Assembly: GCA_963763325.1 (NCBI GenBank)
Contig: CAVXOL010000018.1
Span: 310,001-374,000 of the forward strand
Direction: 5' to 3'
Length of the DNA: 64,000 bases
Origin: JBBECJ01 sp963763325
GTDB lineage: Bacteria; Chloroflexota; Chloroflexia; Thermomicrobiales; CFX8
This document shows, one piece after another, positions 1-7,217 of this stretch; positions within the stretch are counted from its first letter, which is position 1; every line of letters starts with the position of its first letter. Both the position numbers and the translations under genes were made by a program. The notes beneath the pieces were generated by a model. That model was not told where the DNA came from and ran no database searches. It was given only the letters and a program-made list of their open reading frames with translations.

Positions 1-271
1 TCACATGATTGCGCATAGATCATTTCAGCAGGCACGTCCGTGCGGATAACAATCGAGCGGAACCGTTGGTAATCGAATGGGAACCGGCAGCGGCGTTGCG
101 GAAACACACAATCAGCGGTCCGGTCACCGTCTGACGACCTGGGACGTTGGCTTGACATTCCTGTCCTCCGCTAGAGACCATGCCATTAGCTCGTGAATCT
201 GAACGAATCGTGGCCGGATCGTGACCGTGTCGATGACACGGAATCAGCACGATGCTCTCAGGAGAGATGCC

Positions 272-1126
272 ATGACCCAACATTCCAACTCCTTCACAAC
301 CTCGATTGGGCATATCATGTCCGGTGCCGATTGGCTTGACGTACATTTCGAGGCCGCCCGGCACGAGTACGAAGCGCAGTTGCGGGCGGTGGGCATCCAG
401 CCCGGTTGGCACATGCTTGACGCTGCGAGCGGCAGCGGCTCCTACCTCCCTTGGATGGCCGAACTGGTCGGCTCTCGTGGCCAGCTGTCCGCACTTGATT
501 TAGCGCCAGACAATGTTGCGCGCATCGAGCGACGACTGCCCGGTTGGCAGCTCAAGTGCCCGGTGGAGGCGCGAGTCGGATCGGTCGTTGACCTCCCGTA
601 TCCTGCCAACACCTTTGATGCGGTCTGGTTTGCCAATACAAGCCAGTTCCTGACCGACGATGAGTTGAGGACGACGTTGTCCGAATTCCGCCGTGTGGTA
701 CGGCCAGGCGGGCTGGTGGCGCTCAAGGAGTCCGATACCACGATGTATCGTGTCTACCCTGGCCCGCCGGGCGTGATCTATCGCTGGTTTCAGGCGGCTG
801 CAGACGCGGGCATCGGGCAGTGGGTCACGGGGCCGCGCGTCCCGGAACTTCCGAGTTGGTTGCGCCGATCAGGAATCCAGCATGTCTGGCAGCGAACGAC
901 GCTGATCGAGCGCAGCGCGCCGTTCGATCTGGCAATGCGTGAGACGTTTCGAGGTCTCTTCACCCTTCTCGCCGGAAGCGCAGCGGAGCTTGACCTGCCG
1001 AGCGCCGATCAGACGTTCTGGACACAATTCAGCGATCCGTTGGCATTCGATCGCTTCGTCGACAATCCCGACTGCTGGTTGATCGAGGCGAACATTCTGG
1101 CTGTGGGCACGATGCCGATTACGTGA
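272..1126 (+). CDS. class I SAM-dependent methyltransferase
   Basis: A 284-residue protein with a Rossmann-type methyltransferase fold. The SAM-binding motif I is visible as LDAASGSGSY near residue 54. It is followed by the acidic strand LSALDLAP, the motif VDLPYPANTFDAVWFAN, and FRRVVRPGGLVALKE, which is typical of UbiE/Methyltransf_11 proteins. The substrate cannot be read from the sequence. I chose the ATG at 272 over the upstream GTG at 221 because a GGAGA ribosome site lies 6 bases before it. The gene stands alone, with 244 bases before the next gene. The family is certain and the role unknown. Confidence 0.85.
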   Translation: MTQHSNSFTTSIGHIMSGADWLDVHFEAARHEYEAQLRAVGIQPGWHMLDAASGSGSYLPWMAELVGSRGQLSALDLAPDNVARIERRLPGWQLKCPVEARVGSVVDLPYPANTFDAVWFANTSQFLTDDELRTTLSEFRRVVRPGGLVALKESDTTMYRVYPGPPGVIYRWFQAAADAGIGQWVTGPRVPELPSWLRRSGIQHVWQRTTLIERSAPFDLAMRETFRGLFTLLAGSAAELDLPSADQTFWTQFSDPLAFDRFVDNPDCWLIEANILAVGTMPIT

Positions 1127-1370
1127 TCACTCGGAAGCGATGGTGCCGGATGTCGAGAACCGTTCGGTAAATCGTTGCGCGCGGTGACTGTGCCGGCCGC
1201 TCGCCGCGGATCGGATACGAGCTTGTTGCTACAGCATCGCCGCTACCAATGCCACACGCTCATCCATTCCGCGCTCATCAGTATTCGACGCGCCTATTGC
1301 CCTCCCCTCCACCTGGTGGTAGCGTGCCACCAGCCAACAGCGACACAGCATCAGTGAGAGGGAGCGCCAG

Positions 1371-2750
1371 ATGGTTCTCAGAGACGAAAAGCGAGTTGCG
1401 TCGATCGCCGCCGTCCAGCAGGAGATCTTCGCCGAGTTCATCGCCAGCCACCCCGGTTCCCAGAAGCATCATGAACGGGCCGTCACCCGCTTCGCCAGCG
1501 GTGTTACCCACGATGGCCGCTACCAGGAGCCGTTCCAGCTCACCATCGACCGCGCAGACGGCGCCTACAAGTGGGATGTCGATGGTAATCGTTATGTCGA
1601 TTTCGTCACCGGCCACGGCTCGCTGATCCTCGGCCACGGCCATCCTGACGTTACGGAAGCCATCAGCCGCCAACTGACGCGCGGCACCCACCTCGGTGGC
1701 AATCACGCACTTGAGCTTGAATGGGCCGATCGCATTTGCGCGATCGTGCCTGGCGCCGAGCTCGTGCGCTTCACATCGTCCGGCACCGAAACCGGAATGC
1801 TCGCCATCCGCGTCGCTCGCGCGTGGACCGGTCGCACCCGCATCGTCCAGTTCGCCGACCATTTCCATGGTTGGAGTGACACGACGTTTGGTGCGCATGG
1901 TCTGCCCGGCCTGCCGTCCAACCTGCAATCAAATGCGACCGTCATCCCCTGCGGCGATGTGAGTGCTCTTTCGGCGGCCGTCGCCGATGAGACCGCCGCT
2001 GCCGTCCTGATTGAAACCAGTCATCCTGGCTTCTTCACCCTGCCCGACCCTGGCGCATTCCTGCGAGCTATCCGCGAAGTAACCGAGCAGACCGGGACGC
2101 TGATGATCGTTGACGAAGTCGTCAGCGGTTTCCGCTGGGCACCCGGTGGCGCTCAGGAGAAGTACGGCACCCACGGCGACCTCACGATGCTCGCCAAGAT
2201 CCTGGCTGGCGGCCTCCCTGGCGGTGCCATCGCTGGCCGCGCCGACGTGATGAGCGTCTTCTCCTTCAACGCCGAAGAACGCCAGGGACATCCAAAGGTC
2301 GGCCATCCCGGCACCTACAACGCGAACCCGCTCTCATCGGCCGCCGGCATCGCCTGTCTCACCCACGTTGCCGATCCAGCCATCCAGGAGCGCGCGACCG
2401 CCACCGCCGCCGCGATCCGAACCGGCATCAATGCCGCCCTGCGTCGCGAGGATATTCCAGGCTGCGCCTACGGTGATGCCTCGATGTTCCGTGTCGTCCT
2501 CGGTGGCGAGCAACTCCCGCCGGAGAGCGACTTGCGTGCGCCGCTACCAGGTGTTCCGATGTCACGTGAAGGCATGCCAGGCGATCTGGCAAAGGCGTTC
2601 AACCTGAGCATGCTGCAGCAAGGTATTGCCCTCTTCGGTGGTCGCGGTATTACGTCAATCGCCCACAGCGACGATGACATCTCCGCAACGGTTGACGCGT
2701 TTGCCGAGACGCTGGTCCGCCTGCGGGTTCGTGAGCAGGTTATCGCATAG
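1371..2750 (+). CDS. class III aminotransferase (glutamate-1-semialdehyde aminomutase-like)
   Basis: A PLP-dependent fold-type I enzyme of 459 residues, the usual length for class III aminotransferases. The N-terminal core has YVDFVTGHGSLILGHGHP. The phosphate-binding region is FTSSGTETGMLAIRVARA, the cofactor aspartate lies in MIVDEVVSGFR, and the Schiff-base lysine is about Lys276 in LAKILAGGLPGGA. The order resembles HemL and aspartate aminotransferase-family proteins. No haem genes are adjacent, so a role as an amino-acid or amine transaminase is as likely as HemL. A ribosome site GAGAGGGAG precedes the ATG. A CTGGTGG/CCACCAG hairpin lies about 40 bases upstream. Confidence 0.85.
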   Translation: MVLRDEKRVASIAAVQQEIFAEFIASHPGSQKHHERAVTRFASGVTHDGRYQEPFQLTIDRADGAYKWDVDGNRYVDFVTGHGSLILGHGHPDVTEAISRQLTRGTHLGGNHALELEWADRICAIVPGAELVRFTSSGTETGMLAIRVARAWTGRTRIVQFADHFHGWSDTTFGAHGLPGLPSNLQSNATVIPCGDVSALSAAVADETAAAVLIETSHPGFFTLPDPGAFLRAIREVTEQTGTLMIVDEVVSGFRWAPGGAQEKYGTHGDLTMLAKILAGGLPGGAIAGRADVMSVFSFNAEERQGHPKVGHPGTYNANPLSSAAGIACLTHVADPAIQERATATAAAIRTGINAALRREDIPGCAYGDASMFRVVLGGEQLPPESDLRAPLPGVPMSREGMPGDLAKAFNLSMLQQGIALFGGRGITSIAHSDDDISATVDAFAETLVRLRVREQVIA

Positions 2751-2800
2751 GTCATTACGCATCTCTGTGACGTTCTTCACAAAGTACCGCTGAGGAACGG

Positions 2801-2814
2801 CGAACTCTGGTTCG
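2801..2814. promoter_or_regulatory. SOS-box-like operator (GAAC-N4-GTTC)
   Basis: The sequence CGAACTCTGGTTCG matches the GAAC-N4-GTTC form used by Bacillus and actinobacterial LexA. It lies about 85 bases before a small SD-led ORF and a chain of hairpins. Two similar sites occur at 7042 and 15079. No lexA gene is in view, so the assignment rests on the motif alone. Confidence 0.35.
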
Positions 2815-2896
2815 TATGTTGCTATTACATTCGCTGAGGTGTATGATCGAAAAGAGTCAAGAACGTTCGAAGCGCGAACGGAAAGGAGGAGTGCAG

Positions 2897-2986
2897 GTGA
2901 CGCGTTACCACGGCATTGCCGGCAGTGGCCATTCGCTCTGGGTCCATTGCCCACTCCTCGAAGATCGGGCAGGGCCGGCGGCCTGA
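2897..2986 (+). CDS. possible small protein, 29 residues
   Basis: A GTG-started ORF of 29 residues preceded by AAAGGAGG with 7-base spacing, one of the best Shine-Dalgarno sites in the window. The peptide contains HSLWVHCPLLED and ends AGPAA. The 5' end (GAGGAGTG, 2886-2893) can pair with CACTCCTC at 2952-2959, so the start could be occluded by RNA structure. I recognise no family. It lies between an SOS-like box and a strong terminator with no larger plus-strand gene, so it could be an independent small gene or chance inside a structured RNA. Confidence 0.3.
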   Translation: MTRYHGIAGSGHSLWVHCPLLEDRAGPAA

Positions 2987-3054
2987 GCCGGGCACACGTC
3001 GATCGTTCCCATAGCCCCGCTCACCAGTACCGGCCAGTAGATCATCCCCAGGAT

Positions 3055-3151
3055 CCAACGGGCTGACACGGGTCAACCGTTGGCAAGGCGCTCACGCCGG
3101 GTTAATCCGGTCTGATAACGCGGTGCTCTTGCACCGTCGGGGTAGATCCCC
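3055..3151 (+). other. chain of five RNA hairpins, unassigned
   Basis: Five short inverted repeats follow one another: CCAACGG/CCGTTGG (3055-3083, with inner TGAC/GTCA), GGCG/CGCC (3087-3098), CCGG/CCGG (3097-3110), CGGTGC/GCACCG (3121-3136) and GGGG/CCCC (3139-3151). The density suggests a structured RNA or a 3' UTR ending at the terminator at 3181. I compared it by eye with RNase P, tmRNA, SRP, 6S, ydaO and cobalamin RNAs and found no convincing match. Confidence 0.3.
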
Positions 3152-3180
3152 ACACAATACCAACGAACATGAATGTTGAA

Positions 3181-3207
3181 GACGCGGGAGGCGGAACCTC
3201 CCGCGTC
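3181..3207. terminator. bidirectional terminator hairpin
   Basis: A perfect 11-bp stem, GACGCGGGAGG / CCTCCCGCGTC, with a 5-base loop. It lies between the plus-strand small transcript and the end of the minus-strand gene that stops at 3225, and can serve both. Confidence 0.8.
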
Positions 3208-3224
3208 AGTCTGTGTTCGCCACC

Positions 3225-4454
3225 TTATTGTGGAAGTACCACGATCCGGCAATCTGGATGGACCCGCACCGTCGCCTGGGTTCCCGGGATGTCGCAGTAG
3301 CCTTCGCGCAGCCGATCAATCGTCTTCGGATAGAGTCGCCCGTAGACTGCCACGACTCCCGGCTTGCTGACGGCGGTTGGGAATACCCCCGCCTGAGGCT
3401 CGACCCGCCTCCCCTCCCGTACCAGCCCACCAAAGAACGCTCGCCGTCCGATGTCATCCTGGTGGAAGGCGACATAATCGCGCTTCGTTGACGTCGCGAC
3501 AGCGCGCAGGTCTGCATCCGTTGGAACCAGTTCGCCACGCTCCAGCACAACAACCTGCTCCTGCGCGATTCTCGTCGCCAACGATCGATCGACGGGAGAG
3601 TCCACCCGGGTGGACTGTTCGTGTTGGTCAACTTCCGTCACCGTCGTCGATTCGCGCGGTTCTGGAGAGGCTTGCTCGGCAACTGTCTCCGCCGCTGCAG
3701 GTATCGGCGTGAACTGCACAGGATCGGGCAGCAATCGGCTCGCAGAATCGTCGACGCGTGACCGTGCCCGTTCGAGAATGCTGCTAGCCAGATCGTTGGC
3801 CTGCTGCCGACGCTCATCTTCCTGGTCGAGGAACTCGCGTGTTGACGGCAGTCCCAGATCGAGGTTGGGCATCTCAACCGGCTCAACCGGATCAAACGAG
3901 GCTCGAATCCGTGCGGCCTCGGCTGCACCGGCTGCAACAGTGGCTTCGGCTGCGGCCTCTGCTGTGGAGAGCGCAGCAGTCCCGCCGGCCACTCCAGCAA
4001 GCGACTCCTGAAGGTGGGGAGGCAGGTTCTCCTGAACGCTGCCGGCCAGCCGCTGCAATCCTTGTTCGGAATAGTCGAGTGCGGCGTCAGCGACTGCCTC
4101 TTCGAACGTCACCGGTGCCTCAGGAATCGGTACGGCAGCGACATCGCCTTCAACCGCAGCCGCCTCAGGCGGGATGATCCCACGCGCCTCAAGGTCGTCC
4201 AGGACGCGCGCCAGGTCAGGTTGCAGTTGGGAGATGCCGCGCAACCGCGCCAGTTCCTCCGGCCCAATCGACGCCAGCCGCTCGCGCCGTGCGCTGGGAG
4301 ATAGTGCAGCCCACTCGTGCGCCAGCTCAACCACCGGCCCTGAGCCGGGCCAACGGGTTTCGGCCAGCGCGACCGCCCGTTCGACCAGGTTGCGCTCCAG
4401 CAGGCCACGGATCGCCGTCATCGAGGCCGCATCAGGTCGGGCAGGGCTGCTCAT
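3225..4454 (-). CDS. protein of unknown function, Ala/Glu-rich with C-terminal domain
   Basis: A 409-residue soluble protein I do not recognise. Residues 1-100 are helical (RGLLERNLVERAVALAETRW). Residues 100-290 are rich in Ala, Glu and Pro and look like a coiled-coil or linker (ALSTAEAAAEATVAAGAAEA). The last 100 residues look like a compact domain, with YVAFHQDDIGRRAFFGGLV, VVAVYGRLYPKTIDRLR and a basic C-terminus. There are no membrane segments or signal peptide. Codons for STRVD contain one copy of the 18-bp palindrome (3599-3616), and a second copy lies 111 bases upstream of the ATG. The terminator at 3181 follows. Confidence 0.6.
   Translation of the reverse strand: MSSPARPDAASMTAIRGLLERNLVERAVALAETRWPGSGPVVELAHEWAALSPSARRERLASIGPEELARLRGISQLQPDLARVLDDLEARGIIPPEAAAVEGDVAAVPIPEAPVTFEEAVADAALDYSEQGLQRLAGSVQENLPPHLQESLAGVAGGTAALSTAEAAAEATVAAGAAEAARIRASFDPVEPVEMPNLDLGLPSTREFLDQEDERRQQANDLASSILERARSRVDDSASRLLPDPVQFTPIPAAAETVAEQASPEPRESTTVTEVDQHEQSTRVDSPVDRSLATRIAQEQVVVLERGELVPTDADLRAVATSTKRDYVAFHQDDIGRRAFFGGLVREGRRVEPQAGVFPTAVSKPGVVAVYGRLYPKTIDRLREGYCDIPGTQATVRVHPDCRIVVLPQ
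3599..3616. repeat. 18-bp palindrome, copy 1 of 4
   Basis: AGTCCACCCGGGTGGACT, a perfect palindrome inside the minus-strand gene of unknown function. Identical copies are at 4565, 7768 and 13152. Confidence 0.9.
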
Positions 4455-4564
4455 TGACCGTCTCTTTCGTCTGCTCAGGAATGATCGTTCGGCGATGTCT
4501 CTACGATACCGGCAGCAGCGTCAACCGGCAAGCGTAACATGACATAAGAGTGCTGCATCGGAAC

Positions 4565-4582
4565 AGTCCACCCGGGTGGACT
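4565..4582. repeat. 18-bp palindrome, copy 2 of 4
   Basis: An identical copy of AGTCCACCCGGGTGGACT, intergenic. It lies 111 bases upstream of the ATG at 4454 and 68 bases past the end of the gene that stops at 4651. Confidence 0.9.
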
Positions 4583-4650
4583 GTCAGTCACAGTTGACGC
4601 AGAACTCCCGTTCTGGTTGCTCAGAACGGGAGTGAAAAGACCGATGGTGG

Positions 4651-5094
4651 CTACGGAGTTTCAAGCTTTGACTTGATACAGTCGAAGATCTCTTTTGTCT
4701 GTCGGTCGGCAACGCCGCTCATCAGCCGCGCGCCAACGCCGGCAATCGTACCACTGACCTTCACGTTCGACTCCCAGTGCATGTCGGTCCCGCCGTTGCC
4801 GTTGTCGGCCAGCTCCATCGTGCTGTCCATCGCGACCGCTGAACCCGGGATCTTGCCGTTCGCGGACATTCGCGCGTGGTTCGGCTCATCCATTTCCAGC
4901 CACTTGATGTCGAAGTTGAAGTTGCCCTTGATCATACCGACGCCAGCCCGAACGACGCACTTGAAGTGGGAATCATCGACAACCTCAACGCTCTGCAAGC
5001 CCGGCGCGCACTGCGTCACCTGATGCGGATCGGTCAGAAAAGCCCAGACCTTCTCGCGCGGAGCGTTGATCGTCACATCACCTTTGAAATCCAT
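4651..5094 (-). CDS. SRPBCC family protein, CoxG-like
   Basis: A 147-residue START/SRPBCC-fold protein of the CoxG type. It begins MDFKGDVTINAPREKVWAFL, has a central DPHQVTQCAPG and ends GVADRQTKEIFDCIKSKL. CoxG proteins help mature or anchor CO dehydrogenase or related molybdenum hydroxylases, but no such genes lie nearby, so the role here is open. Start choice: the ATG at 5094 has AAGGGAG 7 bases upstream, and the longer reading to 5214 adds 40 residues with no family resemblance. Confidence 0.85.
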   Translation of the reverse strand: MDFKGDVTINAPREKVWAFLTDPHQVTQCAPGLQSVEVVDDSHFKCVVRAGVGMIKGNFNFDIKWLEMDEPNHARMSANGKIPGSAVAMDSTMELADNGNGGTDMHWESNVKVSGTIAGVGARLMSGVADRQTKEIFDCIKSKLETP

Positions 5095-5253
5095 ACGGCT
5101 CCCTTTCCCGGCGGCTGCGTGCGGTATCCCGCTGTTTCCCGTACGAGTATATGGGAAATGCAAAGAGGCAAGAGGCAAGGAGCATGAGGGATGGGGCCTG
5201 AGACGAGGGAACAACCCATGTCTCAGACCCCATCCCGCATGCCCCGGCCCTCG

Positions 5254-6936
5254 TCACAGTACCCGGCGAAGTGCCAGCGTCTTTGGATCGTAGTCGCGCC
5301 AGACGGGAACGCCACAGAAGCGTTCGCCCTCCGGGCAGAAGGGCTTGTTGCCGGCCCGCGAGCGGACCACGCACGGCGGGGCGCTGACATGACGTCCGAT
5401 CGTCGGGAAGACCTCGGTCACCTGCTCGGTTTCCTGCCGGGCGGTGTCGAAGATCTCGCGCTGGGCGTTGTAGCAGAGCCGCTTGACCCACTTCCAGTAG
5501 TACGTCAGCAGTGTCCCGCTCTCGTGGAAGCGGACGTTGTGGCTGTTCGGCAGCAGATACAGCACCTTCTCGGCGGGAACACCATCATCGAGCAACTGGT
5601 TCTTGGCATCCCAGAGCGCCTGGACCGTCGCGTGGTACTCCTCCAGTGCCTCCTCAGAGCGCCGCACCTCATCCGGCACGATCACGTCCGGCGCGAAGCG
5701 CATGTGCGCCGATAGCACCGGCGACGACGAGAGCGTCCCGCGATGCCGCTGGTTCTGGGCGTCTTCAGCACCGCTGATCCGCTTCTGGAAGGTGAAAGGG
5801 ACGTGGTTGAGCGTCTGCATCAGCTTACTGTTCATCGCAAGGAAGAGAGAGTGGCCCAGATACGCGTTCTTTGCTGGATCGAGGACAGCCGCCAGCGCAT
5901 CCGCGTCGCTCATCGCGACGCCGTCAGCCCCCAGGACGGTCCGGACTGCATTCGCCAGCACCTGCTCCGCGTTCGGGTTGTAGCCGACCAGCTTCGAGTC
6001 GAGCCCACCGAGGGCAGCGTCATACTCACGGAAGAACGCTTCGTCACTGTTCGCCGATAGCGTGCCCTGAAGCTCGGCCAGCGCCTCGTACTCCAGTGTG
6101 TCGCTGGCGCCAAGAACCTGAAGATCGAGCGGATATCCAGGTGCACCAAGGAAGAACGGATCGACCTTCAGCACCTCCGACACCATCGCGTTGACGATGT
6201 AACGCACCTCGGATGGGACATCGAGCTGGTTGACCAGAACGTGGTATCGAAGCAGCGTCAGCCCGTTGATCGTGTGATACAGGTGGGCGGGAGTCGCCAG
6301 TGGCAGGACGTAGCGAGCGACTTCCTGGGACTTCTTCTGGACGGCATCGGCGACGCGCCGTGCAGCCTCGGCCCCGTCGGCCTTCTTCCGGGCCGGGAAG
6401 ACCTGACCATACCGCTCGGCGAGGCCGGGCGAGAGCAGATCCCCGAGTCTCCTGTAGCCTTCGATCGAACGGTTGACGGCTGCCTTGTAAATCGCTGCCT
6501 GCCGTTCGGTCAGGTCGGGCGTGACCATCACCTTGCCCGACACCTCGCGGTAGCGCTGGCTGACTTGCTCCGAGTTGTAGTGCGGGTGGTGATGGAAGAA
6601 CGACCAGATCGCCAGCCGCGACACACCGTCGAGGACGAAGACGAAGTTGGCGTGCTGGAAGGTCGTATGATGCCCGGCATCGAACAGATCTCGATACAGC
6701 CGCAGCGCGCGATTGCGCCGCCCGGGCCGCAGGTCATCGCCGTCATCCAGCGACTCGTCCAGCAGGCTGAGGACGTTCTCAACGCGTGCCGGACGCGAAC
6801 CGTAACACGACCAGGCAGCCGCGATCGTCAGCGCGAACGGGTGCTGGGTCGATTCATCATGCAACAGCCGGATCGTCGGCGCCTTCGAGGCGAAGGGGTA
6901 GATCGGCTCAATCGGCATCTCAGGGACAGCAGACAT
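5254..6936 (-). CDS. thyX: FAD-dependent thymidylate synthase, tandem ThyX domains
   Basis: A 560-residue protein with two ThyX-like halves, against about 220-250 residues for ordinary ThyX. The first half carries HHPHYNSEQVSQRY at the place of the RHRxxSxNxxSxR signature. The second half carries DAQNQRHRGTLSSSP. ThyX makes dTMP from dUMP using methylene-tetrahydrofolate, FAD and NADPH. In each half part of the signature is changed, so the two domains may share one active site. ATG 6936 is preceded by GGGGGAAACC. The divergent promoter region holds GTGTACGTACAC (6968) and an SOS-like box (7042). Confidence 0.8.
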   Translation of the reverse strand: MSAVPEMPIEPIYPFASKAPTIRLLHDESTQHPFALTIAAAWSCYGSRPARVENVLSLLDESLDDGDDLRPGRRNRALRLYRDLFDAGHHTTFQHANFVFVLDGVSRLAIWSFFHHHPHYNSEQVSQRYREVSGKVMVTPDLTERQAAIYKAAVNRSIEGYRRLGDLLSPGLAERYGQVFPARKKADGAEAARRVADAVQKKSQEVARYVLPLATPAHLYHTINGLTLLRYHVLVNQLDVPSEVRYIVNAMVSEVLKVDPFFLGAPGYPLDLQVLGASDTLEYEALAELQGTLSANSDEAFFREYDAALGGLDSKLVGYNPNAEQVLANAVRTVLGADGVAMSDADALAAVLDPAKNAYLGHSLFLAMNSKLMQTLNHVPFTFQKRISGAEDAQNQRHRGTLSSSPVLSAHMRFAPDVIVPDEVRRSEEALEEYHATVQALWDAKNQLLDDGVPAEKVLYLLPNSHNVRFHESGTLLTYYWKWVKRLCYNAQREIFDTARQETEQVTEVFPTIGRHVSAPPCVVRSRAGNKPFCPEGERFCGVPVWRDYDPKTLALRRVL

Positions 6937-6967
6937 GGTTTCCCCCGGATCGCAGAGAGGCGACAGA

Positions 6968-6979
6968 GTGTACGTACAC
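6968..6979. promoter_or_regulatory. perfect 12-bp palindrome GTGTACGTACAC
   Basis: It lies 32 bases upstream of the thyX start. Related sequences occur before parA (GTGTACGTACG, 58720-58730) and before the Ser/Thr kinase (GTGTCCGTACAC, 59721-59732). This may be an operator for an unidentified regulator. Confidence 0.4.
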
Positions 6980-7041
6980 AGGGTACAGGCTGCGGCGTCG
7001 GGTGACAAGATGTGCCGGACGGTCACAGACCCCGGCCTCGC

Positions 7042-7055
7042 CGAACAGATGTTCG
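7042..7055. promoter_or_regulatory. SOS-box-like operator between thyX and a molybdoenzyme gene
   Basis: CGAACAGATGTTCG is a perfect GAAC-N4-GTTC element with flanking C and G. It is in the divergent region between thyX and the plus-strand gene at 7218. Damage control of thymidylate synthesis would make sense, but this is inferred from the motif only. Confidence 0.45.
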
Positions 7056-7217
7056 AGAATAGATTCTAGCAGGCGTGCACCAAGCGAACAGCGTCGACCA
7101 AGGACGTCGATCGGCACGTCAGATGTGATCCCGGACCGTCACACCTCCGTAACACACCAGTGATAGGGTGGGCGCAGTCGCCGTTCGAACCACTGGACGA
7201 GCCTGGATGGATGAAGG

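Noticed and set aside
2839..3066. 75-codon plus-strand frame
   Set aside because: Compos­ition is not protein-like, there is no ribosome site, and it crosses the hairpin region.
3055..3151. ydaO/c-di-AMP riboswitch resemblance (GGGTTAATCCGG)
   Set aside because: Only one short block is similar; the other conserved parts are missing and no suitable gene follows.
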